Origin: Pilimelia terevasa
Lineage (GTDB): Bacteria > Actinomycetota > Actinomycetes > Mycobacteriales > Micromonosporaceae
Assembly: GCF_014647915.1 (NCBI RefSeq)
Contig: NZ_BMQC01000012.1
Coordinates: 33,584-97,583, forward strand
Reading direction: 5' to 3'
DNA: 64,000 bases
In this document: positions 19,080-30,277 of the stretch, one piece after another
Numbering within the stretch: the stretch's first letter is position 1
How the letters are laid out: each line of letters opens with the position of its first letter
The notes under the pieces: model-generated
The model's database searches: none
Told to the model about the DNA's origin: nothing
What the model saw: only the letters and a program-made list of their open reading frames with translations
Made by a program: the position numbers and the translations under genes

Positions 19080-20065
19080 CGACGCCCCGGCCCGCGGGCC
19101 CGGCCACCCCGAAGGCCCGGCCCGCCGACCGGGAGCACCCGCCCGCGCGCCCGGCGACCGGGGCGCCCCCGCCCGCCGGGCGGGCCGCCCGCGACCTGTT
19201 CGGGCCCGACTTCCTCACCACCCTGTTCCGCTTCCCGCTCGACCCCGGGTACGCCGACGCGGCCGCCGCCCGCGCCGCCCACGGACCGCGCCCGCCGGCC
19301 CGGCGGCACGCCGTGCGGGTCACCGCCGCCGTCGTGGCCTGCGCGATCGGCCTGCTGTTCGCTGTCGCCTACCGCAAGGCCGTCGACGACCAGCCCGGCC
19401 GCGCCCGGGTCCGCACCGGTCTCGTCGGCCAGATCGACAGCCTGCGCACCAAGACCGACACGATGCAGGAGCGCGCGACCGCGCTGCGCGCCGAGGTGGC
19501 CCGCCTGCGCCAGGCCCAGCTCGGCGGGGACCCGACGGCGCTCGCGGCCAACGAGGCCGCCGCGGCCCGCACCCGGGTGACCGGCCGCGGGGTGACGGTC
19601 GTGCTCGGCGATCCACAGCGGACCGCGGGCCCCACCGGCCAGCCGGATCCGGCCGGCCGGATCCAGGACCGCGACCTGCGCCAGCTCGTCAACGCCGTGT
19701 GGGCGGCGGGCGCCTCGGCGATCGAGGTCAACGACGTCCGGCTCACCGCGACGTCGACGATCCGGGTGGCCGGCCAGGCGATCCAGCTCGACGCGGTGCC
19801 GATCCACTCGCCGTACCGGCTGCGGGCGCTCGGGCCGGCGACGCTGCGCAGCCGGTACCTCGGCTCGACCGGCGGCCAGCTCATCCGTACGCTGGCCGCC
19901 CGGTACGGGATGGAGTACAGCGTCCGCGAGGCGCCGGAGCTGACGCTGGCGGCCGCGGGCGAGCCCACCCTGCGGCACGCGACGCCGCTGCGCACCACCT
20001 CGCCCTCGGGCGCCCCGCCCGGTACCGCCCCGTCGAGCGACCCGCCCCCAGGAGGCCGCCCATGA
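19076..20065 (+). CDS. DUF881 family protein (first copy)
   Basis: This 329-residue protein has a long Pro/Ala-rich cytosolic start, one transmembrane helix (VTAAVVACAIGLLFAVAYRKA), a short coiled coil (GLVGQIDSLRTKTDTMQERATALRAEVARLRQ) and the DUF881 domain with RDLRQLVNAVWAAGASAIEVNDVRLTATSTIR. It ends in a Pro-rich tail. DUF881 proteins flank the DUF1290 gene in most actinobacteria, and a cell-division or envelope role has been proposed. It overlaps both neighbours by 4 bases. Confidence 0.9.
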   Translation: MTTPRPAGPATPKARPADREHPPARPATGAPPPAGRAARDLFGPDFLTTLFRFPLDPGYADAAAARAAHGPRPPARRHAVRVTAAVVACAIGLLFAVAYRKAVDDQPGRARVRTGLVGQIDSLRTKTDTMQERATALRAEVARLRQAQLGGDPTALAANEAAAARTRVTGRGVTVVLGDPQRTAGPTGQPDPAGRIQDRDLRQLVNAVWAAGASAIEVNDVRLTATSTIRVAGQAIQLDAVPIHSPYRLRALGPATLRSRYLGSTGGQLIRTLAARYGMEYSVREAPELTLAAAGEPTLRHATPLRTTSPSGAPPGTAPSSDPPPGGRP

Positions 20066-20394
20066 TCCCGGTAATCGCGATGGTGGTGGGGGTGGCCCTC
20101 GGCCTGATCATCAACCCGACGGTCCCGATCTACCTCCAGCCGTACCTGCCGATCGCGGTCGTGGCGGCGCTGGACGCGGTGTTCGGCGCGATCCGCGCCC
20201 GGCTCGACGGCATCTTCGACGACAAGCAGTTCGTGGTGTCGTTCATCTCGAATGTGCTGGTGGCGGCGCTGATCGTGTACCTCGGCGACCAGCTCGGCGT
20301 CGGCGGGCAGCTCTCCACGGGCGTCGTGGTGGTCCTGGGTGTACGGATCTTCGGCAATGTGGCGGCGATCCGCCGGCACCTGTTCCGGGCGTAG
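20062..20394 (+). CDS. DUF1290 small basic membrane protein (Sbp family)
   Basis: This 110-residue protein has three hydrophobic segments (MIPVIAMVVGVALGLI; AVVAALDAVFGAI; LVAALIVYLGDQLGVG...VVVVLGVRIF) and the family phrase FDDKQFVVSFISNVL. It corresponds to Rv1824. The protein is always encoded between two DUF881 genes, and its role is unknown. It overlaps the first DUF881 gene by 4 bases, and GGAGG lies just upstream. Confidence 0.92.
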   Translation: MIPVIAMVVGVALGLIINPTVPIYLQPYLPIAVVAALDAVFGAIRARLDGIFDDKQFVVSFISNVLVAALIVYLGDQLGVGGQLSTGVVVVLGVRIFGNVAAIRRHLFRA

Positions 20395-20404
20395 GCTGGT
20401 GTCG

Positions 20405-21268
20405 ATGAGCGCCACACCACCCCGCACGCCCCCGGACCCGACCGCCGCGCAGGATCCGGACCGGGCGTCCCCGGACGCCACCCCGGATGCCCCGGCCCCC
20501 GCCGCGGCGCGGTCCGCGGATGCCGCCGGACCGGCCGCGCCCGCGACCCTGCCGGCGCGGATCGGCGCGCGGCTGCGCCGGTTGTCGGCGGCGGGCGCGG
20601 CGATCGCCGTCCTGCTGGCCCTGCTCGGCTTCGGGCTGGTGGCGCAGTTCCGCAGCGTCGCCACCGACCAGTCGCTGGACACCGCGCGCGAGGACGACCT
20701 GGTGCGGATCCTGTCCGATCTGGAGGCCCGAGAGCAGCGGCTCAACACCGACATCCGGCGGCTGGAGGACAGCGAGCGGCAGCTCGGCTCCGGCGCCCAG
20801 CGGCGGGAGGCGGCCATCGCCGACGCCGCCCGGCGCGCCGACGCGCTCGGGATCCTGGCCGGCACGCTGCCGGCGGAGGGCCCGGGGATGCGGGTGCGGC
20901 TGGTGGGCAACGCCGACCAGGTCCACGCGCGCACCCTGCTGGACACTGTGCAGGAGCTGCGCAACTCGGGCGCCGAGGTGATGCAGCTCACGGGTTCGGG
21001 CGCGGATCCGATGCGGATCGTGGCGTCGAGCTACTTCGTGGCGGCCGAGGGCGGCGTGCGGGTCGACGGCAAGGTGGTGGCCGGCCCGTACACGATCGAC
21101 GTCATCGGCGACGCCACGATCATGAAGTCGGCGCTGACGATCCCGGGCGGGGTGGTCGAGACGGTCGCCGATGACGGCGGTAGTGTGACGATGGAGCCTG
21201 CGGCGGTCGTGAAAGTGACCGCCCGTTACACCGGCTTCAACCTGCAGTACGCGCGGCCGGCCTCCTGA
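20405..21268 (+). CDS. DUF881 family protein (second copy)
   Basis: This 287-residue protein repeats the layout of the first DUF881 copy: about 60 low-complexity residues, one transmembrane helix (AAGAAIAVLLALLGFGLVAQF), a coiled coil (LVRILSDLEAREQRLNTDIRRLEDSERQL) and the DUF881 domain (TVQELRNSGAEVMQLTGSGADPMRIVASSYF, GPYTIDVIGDATIMKSALTIPGGVV). It corresponds to Rv1825. The two copies are diverged paralogues that may interact. The start is ATG, 10 bases after the DUF1290 stop. Confidence 0.9.
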   Translation: MSATPPRTPPDPTAAQDPDRASPDATPDAPAPAAARSADAAGPAAPATLPARIGARLRRLSAAGAAIAVLLALLGFGLVAQFRSVATDQSLDTAREDDLVRILSDLEAREQRLNTDIRRLEDSERQLGSGAQRREAAIADAARRADALGILAGTLPAEGPGMRVRLVGNADQVHARTLLDTVQELRNSGAEVMQLTGSGADPMRIVASSYFVAAEGGVRVDGKVVAGPYTIDVIGDATIMKSALTIPGGVVETVADDGGSVTMEPAAVVKVTARYTGFNLQYARPAS

Positions 21269-21357
21269 GGTCCGGCCGCGGCAGGTCAGGTCGGCCGGCC
21301 CGCGGCCGCCCGCAGTCACGTGTCGCGTGCGGCACCGGCGAGTAAGGATCGGTAGGC

Positions 21358-21735
21358 GTGGTCCCTGACGAGCTGCGGTACACCGCGGAGCACGAGTGGG
21401 TGGCTTCGGCCGAGGGCGGTGCCGTCCGGGTGGGCATCACCGCGTTCGCCCAGGACGCCCTGGGCGACATCGTCTACGTCGACATGAAGGAGCCGGGCAC
21501 CGAGGTCGCTGTCGGCGACCCGCTCGGCGAGGTCGAGTCGACCAAGAGCGTCTCGGAGATCTACGCGCCGCTGGCCGGCACGGTGGTCAACCGCAACGAG
21601 CAGCTCGCCGACCAGCCGGAGCTGATCAACACGGACCCGTACGGCGAGGGCTGGCTCGTCGAGCTGGACGCCGGTACCGTCGACCTGGACAGCCTCATGT
21701 CGGCAGAGAGCTACCGCGAACTCACCAAGGGCTGA
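21358..21735 (+). CDS. gcvH: Glycine cleavage system H protein
   Basis: This 125-residue lipoyl carrier starts with GTG behind AAGGA. The lipoylated residue is Lys63 in VESTKSVSEIYAP. ELRYTAEHEWV at the start and the C-terminal DPYGEGWLVELD are typical of the family. GcvH shuttles the methylamine intermediate between GcvP, GcvT and GcvL. gcvP lies 4 kb downstream behind a glycine riboswitch, while gcvT is not in the window. Its place next to garA is conserved in actinobacteria. Confidence 0.96.
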   Translation: MVPDELRYTAEHEWVASAEGGAVRVGITAFAQDALGDIVYVDMKEPGTEVAVGDPLGEVESTKSVSEIYAPLAGTVVNRNEQLADQPELINTDPYGEGWLVELDAGTVDLDSLMSAESYRELTKG

Positions 21736-21969
21736 GCCGGCGCACGCCGGCACTGTCCATCTCTGTTCCGCGCGCCTGGTTGACCCCCTATTTGGGCGGT
21801 GACTAGGCTCGCACAGTCGATTGAGGCTCAGTATCCGAATTTCGGTGGCCGCCCCACGCTAGGGTGGTCATCCAGGGGCCGATCCGCCCGCGCGTCGGGG
21901 CGGGTCCCGGCGCCTGCGGCCCGGCCTCCCCACACGCCCGCTCGACGCTCAACTCCGTGAGGTGGTCCG

Positions 21970-22419
21970 ATGACGCGCCCAGGCGACGAGTTCCCCCCGC
22001 TCGACGTCACCTCTACGTTGAACCTCGGTTCGCTCGACGAGGTTCTCGACGGCCCTGACGCCGAGGTGGTACCCAGCCGGATGGCCGGCTCCCTGCCGCC
22101 CGGCATGGCCCTGCTCGTCGTCCGCCGTGGCCCCAACGCCGGGGCCCGCTTCCTGCTGGACCACGACGTGACCACCAGCGGCCGGCACCCGGACAGCGAC
22201 ATCTTCCTCGACGACGTGACGGTGTCCCGCCGGCACGCGGAGTTCCACCGCGAGGGCGGCGCGTTCACGGTCCGCGACGTCGGCAGCCTCAACGGCACGT
22301 ACGTCAACCGCGAGCGGGTCGAGGCCGCCACGCTGGGCAACGGCGACGAGGTGCAGGTCGGCAAGTTCCGGCTGGTCTTCATCGCGGGCCCGCGCCCGGA
22401 GGCCGAGGTCGCGCGCTAG
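21970..22419 (+). CDS. garA: FHA-domain regulator GarA/OdhI type
   Basis: This 149-residue protein carries an FHA domain at about residues 50-140 with GRHPDSDIFLDDVTVSRRHAEF and VRDVGSLNGTYVNRERV, holding the phosphothreonine-binding Arg, Ser, His and Asn. The N-terminal segment LDVTSTLNLGSL has threonines at the place where PknB/PknG phosphorylate GarA. In actinobacteria the unphosphorylated form inhibits 2-oxoglutarate dehydrogenase and controls glutamate metabolism. The ETTS motif of mycobacteria is replaced by VTST, so the site is inferred. Confidence 0.92.
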   Translation: MTRPGDEFPPLDVTSTLNLGSLDEVLDGPDAEVVPSRMAGSLPPGMALLVVRRGPNAGARFLLDHDVTTSGRHPDSDIFLDDVTVSRRHAEFHREGGAFTVRDVGSLNGTYVNRERVEAATLGNGDEVQVGKFRLVFIAGPRPEAEVAR

Positions 22420-23138
22420 TGGTGTCGTCGGGGGCGGCCGAGGCGCGCCCCGACCCGCGCGCCTCGGCGCTGATGAGCATCGGCGAGGTGCTGTCGGCGC
22501 TGCGCGCGGAGTTCCCCGACGCGACGATCTCCAAGCTGCGGTTCCTGGAGGCCGAGGGCCTGGTGGAGCCGCAGCGGTCGGCGTCGGGGTACCGCAAGTA
22601 CACCGCCGCCGACGTGGAGCGGCTGCGCTTTGTCCTCACCGCGCAGCGTGAGCACTACCTGCCGCTGCGGGTGATCCGCGAGCAGTTGGCGGCGGCGGAC
22701 CGCGGCGCGCCGCCGGTGGTGCGCCCCCGCCCGGCCCTGGCGTCGGTGGACGGCCGCCCCGCAGCGCCGGACCGCGCCGACCGCGCGACGCTGCTCCAGC
22801 GCTGCGGCCTGGCCGAGCGCGTCCTGCGCCAGTTGGAGGCCGACGGGCTGGTGGTCCCCGGGCCCGGGGGCTGGTACGACGCGGACGCCCTGGCGGTGGC
22901 CCAGGCGGCGGCGGAGCTGGGTCGGTACGGCATCGAGCCGCGGCACCTGCGCGCCTACCGCGCGGCGGCGGACCGCGAGGTGGGCCTCTACGCCCAGCTC
23001 GTCACGCCGCTGCTGCGCCAGGCGGACCCGTCGGCGCGGGCGCGGGCGGACGAGGTGGTGCGGGAGTTGCTGGCGTTGTCCGCGCGGCTGCACGCGGCGC
23101 TGGTACGCACGGGCCTGCGGAGCACGTTGGGGCGGTAG
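22419..23138 (+). CDS. ftsR: MerR family transcriptional regulator (FtsR/Rv1828 type)
   Basis: This 239-residue regulator starts with GTG overlapping the garA stop by one base. The winged helix-turn-helix (SIGEVLSALRAEFPDATISKLRFLEAEGLVEPQRSASGYRKYTAADVERLRFVL) lies at about residues 18-72. A second, MerR-like half (ATLLQRCGLAERVLRQLEADGLVVPG...WYDADAL) follows, as in Rv1828. In Corynebacterium the orthologue FtsR activates ftsZ. The gene order gcvH-garA-ftsR is strongly conserved. The ligand is unknown. Confidence 0.88.
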   Translation: MVSSGAAEARPDPRASALMSIGEVLSALRAEFPDATISKLRFLEAEGLVEPQRSASGYRKYTAADVERLRFVLTAQREHYLPLRVIREQLAAADRGAPPVVRPRPALASVDGRPAAPDRADRATLLQRCGLAERVLRQLEADGLVVPGPGGWYDADALAVAQAAAELGRYGIEPRHLRAYRAAADREVGLYAQLVTPLLRQADPSARARADEVVRELLALSARLHAALVRTGLRSTLGR

Positions 23139-23375
23139 GGGCCGGCCGTGGAGCGCGTGCACTGTCTGTCACGGCGTGTACCGTGCAGAGAGGACACGGA
23201 GCGCGGGCGACACCCGTGCGGACCTGCCTGCCCGGAGCGCACGTGTGCCGGGACCGGCCGGTCCGCGCGGACGGCGTGCGCGGGTCCGGGGCGTGGACGT
23301 TGGCACAACGCCGGACCGGGCGGCGCGTCGTGGGGCGTGCCCGGGTCGGGCTGGACGGTGCAGGAGGAAAGCGCG

Positions 23376-23840
23376 GTGCGCGAGCTGAACGTGGTCGGGG
23401 TCAGGGTCGAGCTCCCGAGCAACCAACCCATCGTCCTGCTGCGGGAGGCCGACGGCGACCGGTACCTGCCGATCTGGATCGGCGCCGTCGAGGCGACCGC
23501 CATCGCGTACGAGCAGCAGGGCGTGAAGCCGGCCCGCCCGCTCACCCACGACCTGCTCCGCGACATCCTGGCGGCCCTGCAGGCGCCGCTGAAGGCGGTG
23601 GAGATCCTGGAGTTGAAGGACAACATCTTCTACGCTGACCTCCTGATCGGCGACGACGTGCGGGTGTCCGCCCGGCCGAGCGACTCGATCGCCCTGGCGC
23701 TGCGGGTCGGCGCCCCGATCCGGTGCGCGGAGGCGGTGCTCGCCGAGGCCGGCATCGTGATCCCGGACGAGCAGGAGGACGAGGTCGAGAAGTTCCGGGA
23801 GTTCCTGGATCAGGTGAACCCGGACGACTTCGCGAGTTGA
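23376..23840 (+). CDS. Bifunctional nuclease (BFN) domain protein
   Basis: This 154-residue protein starts with GTG after AGGAGG. The BFN/DUF151 core is visible: PIVLLREADGDRYLPIWIGAVEATAIAYEQQGVKPARPLTHDLL and ADLLIGDDVRVSARPSDSIALALRVGAPI, ending in an acidic tail (DEQEDEVEKFREFLDQVNPDDF). It corresponds to Rv1829. Plant and some bacterial members show nuclease activity, but the bacterial role is unsettled. A longer upstream frame exists, but the ribosome binding site fixes the start at 23376. Confidence 0.9.
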   Translation: MRELNVVGVRVELPSNQPIVLLREADGDRYLPIWIGAVEATAIAYEQQGVKPARPLTHDLLRDILAALQAPLKAVEILELKDNIFYADLLIGDDVRVSARPSDSIALALRVGAPIRCAEAVLAEAGIVIPDEQEDEVEKFREFLDQVNPDDFAS

Positions 23841-23912
23841 CGCGCGGTCGGTGGACCTCGCCGGTTCGCGGCGTGTCGCGGCGAAGCGTGCCCGCTGCGG
23901 ACCGCGCTGCGC

Positions 23913-23918
23913 TATAGG
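23913..23918 (+). promoter_or_regulatory. Candidate -10 box for the second merR gene
   Basis: TATAGG sits 55 bases upstream of the ATG at 23973 within GCTATAGGGT. No strong -35 was found. It suggests that the second merR gene has its own promoter in addition to read-through from the BFN gene. Confidence 0.35.
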
Positions 23919-23972
23919 GTGAACAGCGTCGGCAGCGCCAGGGGAGGCTGCCCCCAGGGGAGGTTGGTCGTC

Positions 23973-24584
23973 ATGGACGAGCGAGTCCCGCAGCCGGAGT
24001 CCGCGCCCGCCGCGCCCGCTCCGCCCGCGGCGGCGTCCCCCGACGGCACCGTCGCCGGCCCGGCCGCCGCGACGCTCGCCGACGGCACGGTCGGGTACCG
24101 CGGCGTCACCGCCTGCCACGCCGTCGGGATCAGCTACCGCCAGCTCGACTACTGGGCCCGGACCGCACTGGTCGTCCCCGGCGTCCGGGACGCCTCCGGC
24201 TCCGGTACCCAGCGCCTGTACTCGTTCCGGGACCTGGTGGTCCTCAAGGTCGTCAAACGGCTGCTGGACGCCGGGGTCTCCCTCCAGAACATCCGCCGGG
24301 CGATCGAGGCGCTGCGCTCGCGCGGCGTCGCCGACCTGGCCGGCATCACGCTGATCTCCGACGGTACGACGGTGTACGAGTGCCGGTCGGCGGAGGAGGT
24401 CGTCGACCTGCTCCAGGGCGGCCAGGGCGTGTTCGGCATCGCGATCGGCGGCGCCTTCAAGGAGATCGAGGGCTCGCTGTCGCACCTGCCGGCGGAGCCG
24501 GCCGCGGGCGTGGTCGACCCGCTCCCGCAGGCGTCGCCGTCCGACGAGCTCGCGGCCCGCCGGGCCCGCCGCCGCGCCGGCTGA
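23973..24584 (+). CDS. MerR family transcriptional regulator (Rv1830 type)
   Basis: This 203-residue protein has about 45 residues of Ala/Pro-rich leader and then a MerR winged helix: VTACHAVGISYRQLDYWARTALVVPGVRDASGSGTQRLYSFRDLVVLKVVKRLLDAGVSLQNIRRAIEALR. The C-terminal part (GVADLAGITLISDGTTVYECRSAEEVVDLLQGGQGVFGIAIGGAFKEIEGSLSHLP) is the conserved Rv1830 extension and has no known effector. Start ATG 23973 follows AGGGGAGG. A frame extending to 23919 exists but lacks a ribosome binding site. It is the second MerR paralogue of this conserved block. Confidence 0.9.
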   Translation: MDERVPQPESAPAAPAPPAAASPDGTVAGPAAATLADGTVGYRGVTACHAVGISYRQLDYWARTALVVPGVRDASGSGTQRLYSFRDLVVLKVVKRLLDAGVSLQNIRRAIEALRSRGVADLAGITLISDGTTVYECRSAEEVVDLLQGGQGVFGIAIGGAFKEIEGSLSHLPAEPAAGVVDPLPQASPSDELAARRARRRAG

Positions 24585-24710
24585 TCACCCGCTCGTCCGC
24601 GTCGGCCCGCCGCCGTCCCGCCCGTCCCGCGCGCCGGTCGACCTGGTCCGGCGCCGGCGCCTGCCGGCTGGCCGACAGTCCCGGTGGCGCGCCGCTGGGA
24701 CAATCGCGGT

Positions 24711-25439
24711 ATGCGTCTTCGCCGCCCACGCCCGCCCCGCCCGACCGCCGCCGGTACCGGACCGCGCTGGTGGCGGATGCTGTGGCGCGGCGGGCTCGCC
24801 GCGGTGGCGGTGGTGCTGGCGGCGGTCGTCGCGGCGACCGCGTGGATCCGGGTCGGGGCCGCCGGTCGGGTGCACGACCTGGCGGCGGCGCCGGCCGCGC
24901 CGGTGGCGATCGTGCTGGGTGCCCAGGTCGACCACGACGGCATCCCGTCGGCGTTCCTGGCGGCGCGGCTGGACATCGCCGCGGCGCTGTACGCCCGGCG
25001 CACGGTGTCGGCGGTCCTGGTCTCCGGCGACCACGGCCGGTGGTCGTACGACGAGCCCGGCGCGATGGCCCACCGGCTGACCGCGCTGGGCGTCCCGCAG
25101 GCGCGGATCGTCCAGGACCACGCGGGCTTCGACACCTACGACAGTTGCCAGCGCGCGTACCGGGTGTTCGGCGTGCGCGAGGCCGTCGTGGTGACGCAGA
25201 GCTTCCACATCGCGCGCGCGGTGACCCTGTGCGCCGAGGCGGGCATCCGCACCACCGGCGTCGGCGACGACTCGGTCCGGGTCCACGGGCTCCAGTGGCG
25301 GCGCGGCGCGGTCCGGGAGTACGGCGCGGCGGTCAAGGCGGCCGTCGACGTGCTGTCCGGGCGCGACCCGGTGTTCCTGGGCCCGGTGCAGCGCTCGCTG
25401 GAGACGGCGACCGGGCCGCCTGAGCGCGCCGCACGGTGA
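24711..25439 (+). CDS. DUF218 (SanA/YdcF-like) membrane-anchored protein
   Basis: This 242-residue protein has an Arg/Pro-rich start, one transmembrane helix ([24 protein letters not shown]) and a DUF218 domain with [73 protein letters not shown] and [20 protein letters not shown]. SanA-type proteins are linked to envelope barrier function. It sits where Rv1831 lies in mycobacteria but is a different family. GACAAT a few bases upstream of the ATG suggests a leaderless start. Confidence 0.88.
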   Translation: MRLRRPRPPRPTAAGTGPRWWRMLWRGGLAAVAVVLAAVVAATAWIRVGAAGRVHDLAAAPAAPVAIVLGAQVDHDGIPSAFLAARLDIAAALYARRTVSAVLVSGDHGRWSYDEPGAMAHRLTALGVPQARIVQDHAGFDTYDSCQRAYRVFGVREAVVVTQSFHIARAVTLCAEAGIRTTGVGDDSVRVHGLQWRRGAVREYGAAVKAAVDVLSGRDPVFLGPVQRSLETATGPPERAAR

Positions 25440-25567
25440 CCGTCGGGGGCGGGATGCCCGGTTTGGGGTGGTGGGACCGCGCGCGACGTCACAATCCGTG
25501 TACGCGGGGCCGCGCGAGTCGATGTCCGGCGGCGGCGCTGGTACCGTGGCACCCGCCGTAACACCCC

Positions 25568-25765
25568 GCGCGGGAGAGTCCGCGTCACCGGCGCCGACGG
25601 CGGCTCCCGCGGGAGCCGTCCCCGACGCCGCCAGCCGGCGCCGAAGGGGCAATTCCTCCCCGGAACCTCTCAGGCACCAGGACCGCCGCGGGGCATGGCG
25701 ATCTGGAGCGACGCGCGGTGCCGCCGGTGGCGTGGCGCGGGGCGACAGAGGGGGAGGGTACGCCC
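25568..25765 (+). promoter_or_regulatory. Glycine riboswitch (gcvT-type aptamer) upstream of gcvP
   Basis: The conserved aptamer elements appear in order: GCGGGAGAGTCC, GCGCCGAAGGGGCAA, CTCTCAGGCACCAGGACCG, GGGCATGGCGATCTGGAGCG and GCGACAGAGGGGG. These match the glycine riboswitch consensus. Only one GAAGGGGCAA core is present, so this is a single aptamer rather than a tandem pair. It ends 23 bases before the gcvP ATG and should couple glycine level to glycine decarboxylase expression. The exact ends of the P1 stem are estimated. Confidence 0.93.
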
Positions 25766-25788
25766 GTCCCTCGTCGCAGGAGTGCCCC

Positions 25789-28620
<2,832 letters not shown>

Positions 28621-28681
28621 CACACCGCCGCCGCGCCGGCACCCACTCTCCGTGACGTGGGCGCCCGCGCGGCGGCGGGTT

Positions 28682-28882
28682 TCAGGCGGCTATGGCGTGC
28701 GGTGCGGGACCCCGGTGCGGGTCCACGCAGCTCCCGTCAGGAAGCAGCTCGCCGGTGTCCTCGAACATGATGACGCCGTTGCACAGCAAGCTCCACCCCT
28801 GCTCAGGATGGGCGGACACGCAACGGGCGGCTTCCCGGTCGGGGGCGGCGGCGGTCGGGCAGGGTGGCTGATGCGGACACAT
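28682..28882 (-). CDS. Small cysteine-containing protein, DUF5999-like
   Basis: This 66-residue protein starts MCPHQPPCPTA behind CAGGAGG. The cysteines in MCPHxPxCP, ARCVS, LLCNGV and GSCVDP, with the phrase QGWSLLCNGVIMFEDTGELLPDG, match small actinobacterial proteins annotated DUF5999, many of which may bind a metal. The role is unknown. An in-frame ATG 45 bases upstream lacks a ribosome binding site. Confidence 0.82.
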   Translation of the reverse strand: MCPHQPPCPTAAAPDREAARCVSAHPEQGWSLLCNGVIMFEDTGELLPDGSCVDPHRGPAPHAIAA

Positions 28883-29038
28883 CGTGGCCTCCTGGGTCCT
28901 GCGAGAAGCGGGTGGGGGGTGTGTCATGCCTCACACGACGTGGCGTCACGCTAGCACCGTCCATCGACGGCGCTGACGCCGGTGCCCGGAACCCGACACG
29001 ATTTCACTGAACAGCCGAGAGGGAACGGTCCATTCGTC

Positions 29039-30223
29039 GTGAGCGCGTTACCGTTGACCACTCCACCGGCGGCCCCGCGTGGCGAAACGATCACCGAGTG
29101 TGCCCGGCTGGAGTGGCGGTCCGGCGCACCGGGCGACCCGTTGGGCCTGCTCGCGGCGTTCCTCGCCGACCACGGCCTGCTTGCCGCCGACCTGTGCCGC
29201 CCCACCCGGCCCGGCCCGACGGTCGGCGCCGCCGTCTACGTCTCCGCCGCGGCCGCCGCGACCGCGATCGGCGCGCCGCCCGGGGCACCCACCCCGGCGC
29301 CCGCGCTGCCGGACGTCGTCGCCGTCGCCTACCGCCGCGCCGCCCGGACCGCCCCGCCGGGGGACCGGCGCCCGGCCGCTGACGGCGCCGCCTGGCGGCT
29401 GGGGGAGTGGGCCGCGAGCTGGACCGACGCCGCGCACGCCGACGCCGTCCGCGCCCTGCGGGCCGCCATCGCCCGCGGCGACGTCTACCAGGCCAACCTC
29501 GTCGGCCACGCCCGCGCCCGGTACCGCGGCGACCCGGGGCCGGCGCTGGCCGCCGTCGCCGCGCTGCCCGGCGCCCGGTACGGCGGGGTCCTCACCGGCG
29601 CCGGCTGGGCGCTGGCGAGCGCCTCGCCCGAGACCCTCGTCGAGGTCCGCGGCGGCGTGGCGACGACCCGGCCGATCAAGGGCACCCGCCCGGCCACCGC
29701 GGCCGGCCGCGCCGCCCTGCGCGACTCTGCCAAGGAGCGCGCCGAACACATCATGATCGTCGACCTGGCCCGCAACGACGTCGCGCACGTCGCCCGCACC
29801 GGCGGCGTCGCCGTCGAGTCGCTGTACGCCGTGCGCCGCTGGTGCGACCTGTGGCAGGCCGAGTCGGTGGTGACGGCGGCGCTCGCCGACGGCGTGGACC
29901 TGCCCACCCTGCTGCGGGCGCTCGCCCCCGGCGGCTCGGTCACCGGCGCGCCCAAGCGGGCGGCGCTGGCGCAGATCGCCGCCCTGGAGCCGGTCGGCCG
30001 GGGGGCCGCCATGGGCGTGCTGGGCTGGGTCGGCCCCGACCACCTCGACCTGGGCCTGACGATCCGCACGGTCGCCGCCGACGCCACCCACCTGCACGTG
30101 TGGGCGGGCGGCGGCATCACCTGGGGGAGCGACCCGGCGGCGGAGGTCGCCGAGGCGGCGGCCAAGGCCGCGCCGCTGCGCCGCGCCCTGGCCGGCCCGG
30201 GCGGCGTCCCGCACCGCCGGTGA
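29039..30223 (+). CDS. pabB: Aminodeoxychorismate synthase component I-like chorismate-binding enzyme
   Basis: This is a chorismate-binding domain protein of about 394 residues. Signatures include GDVYQANLVGHARARY, ATTRPIKGTRPATAAGR (the PIKGT lysine typical of PabB), ERAEHIMIVDLARNDVAHV, GGSVTGAPKRAALAQI and AGGGITWGSDPAAEV. PabB amidates chorismate to 4-amino-4-deoxychorismate for folate synthesis. The N-terminal anthranilate-synthase-type half is shortened. GTG at 28982 is an alternative start, but its first codons (including AGA and ACT) are atypical for this genome, so GTG at 29039 is preferred with low certainty. Confidence 0.85.
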   Translation: MSALPLTTPPAAPRGETITECARLEWRSGAPGDPLGLLAAFLADHGLLAADLCRPTRPGPTVGAAVYVSAAAAATAIGAPPGAPTPAPALPDVVAVAYRRAARTAPPGDRRPAADGAAWRLGEWAASWTDAAHADAVRALRAAIARGDVYQANLVGHARARYRGDPGPALAAVAALPGARYGGVLTGAGWALASASPETLVEVRGGVATTRPIKGTRPATAAGRAALRDSAKERAEHIMIVDLARNDVAHVARTGGVAVESLYAVRRWCDLWQAESVVTAALADGVDLPTLLRALAPGGSVTGAPKRAALAQIAALEPVGRGAAMGVLGWVGPDHLDLGLTIRTVAADATHLHVWAGGGITWGSDPAAEVAEAAAKAAPLRRALAGPGGVPHRR

Positions 30224-30277
30224 CCGGTTCCCGGCGCTGCCGGGACGGGCGCGCCCAGCGGGCGGCGGCGCCGGTCA
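30221..30277. terminator. Cruciform terminator spanning both stop codons
   Basis: An outer stem TGACCGG/CCGGTCA (30221-30227 and 30271-30277) contains the TGA of pabB at one end and the TGA of the AlkB gene, read on the other strand, at the other. An inner hairpin TCCCGGC/GCCGGGA (30229-30235 and 30239-30245) follows. This probably terminates both convergent transcripts. Confidence 0.6.
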
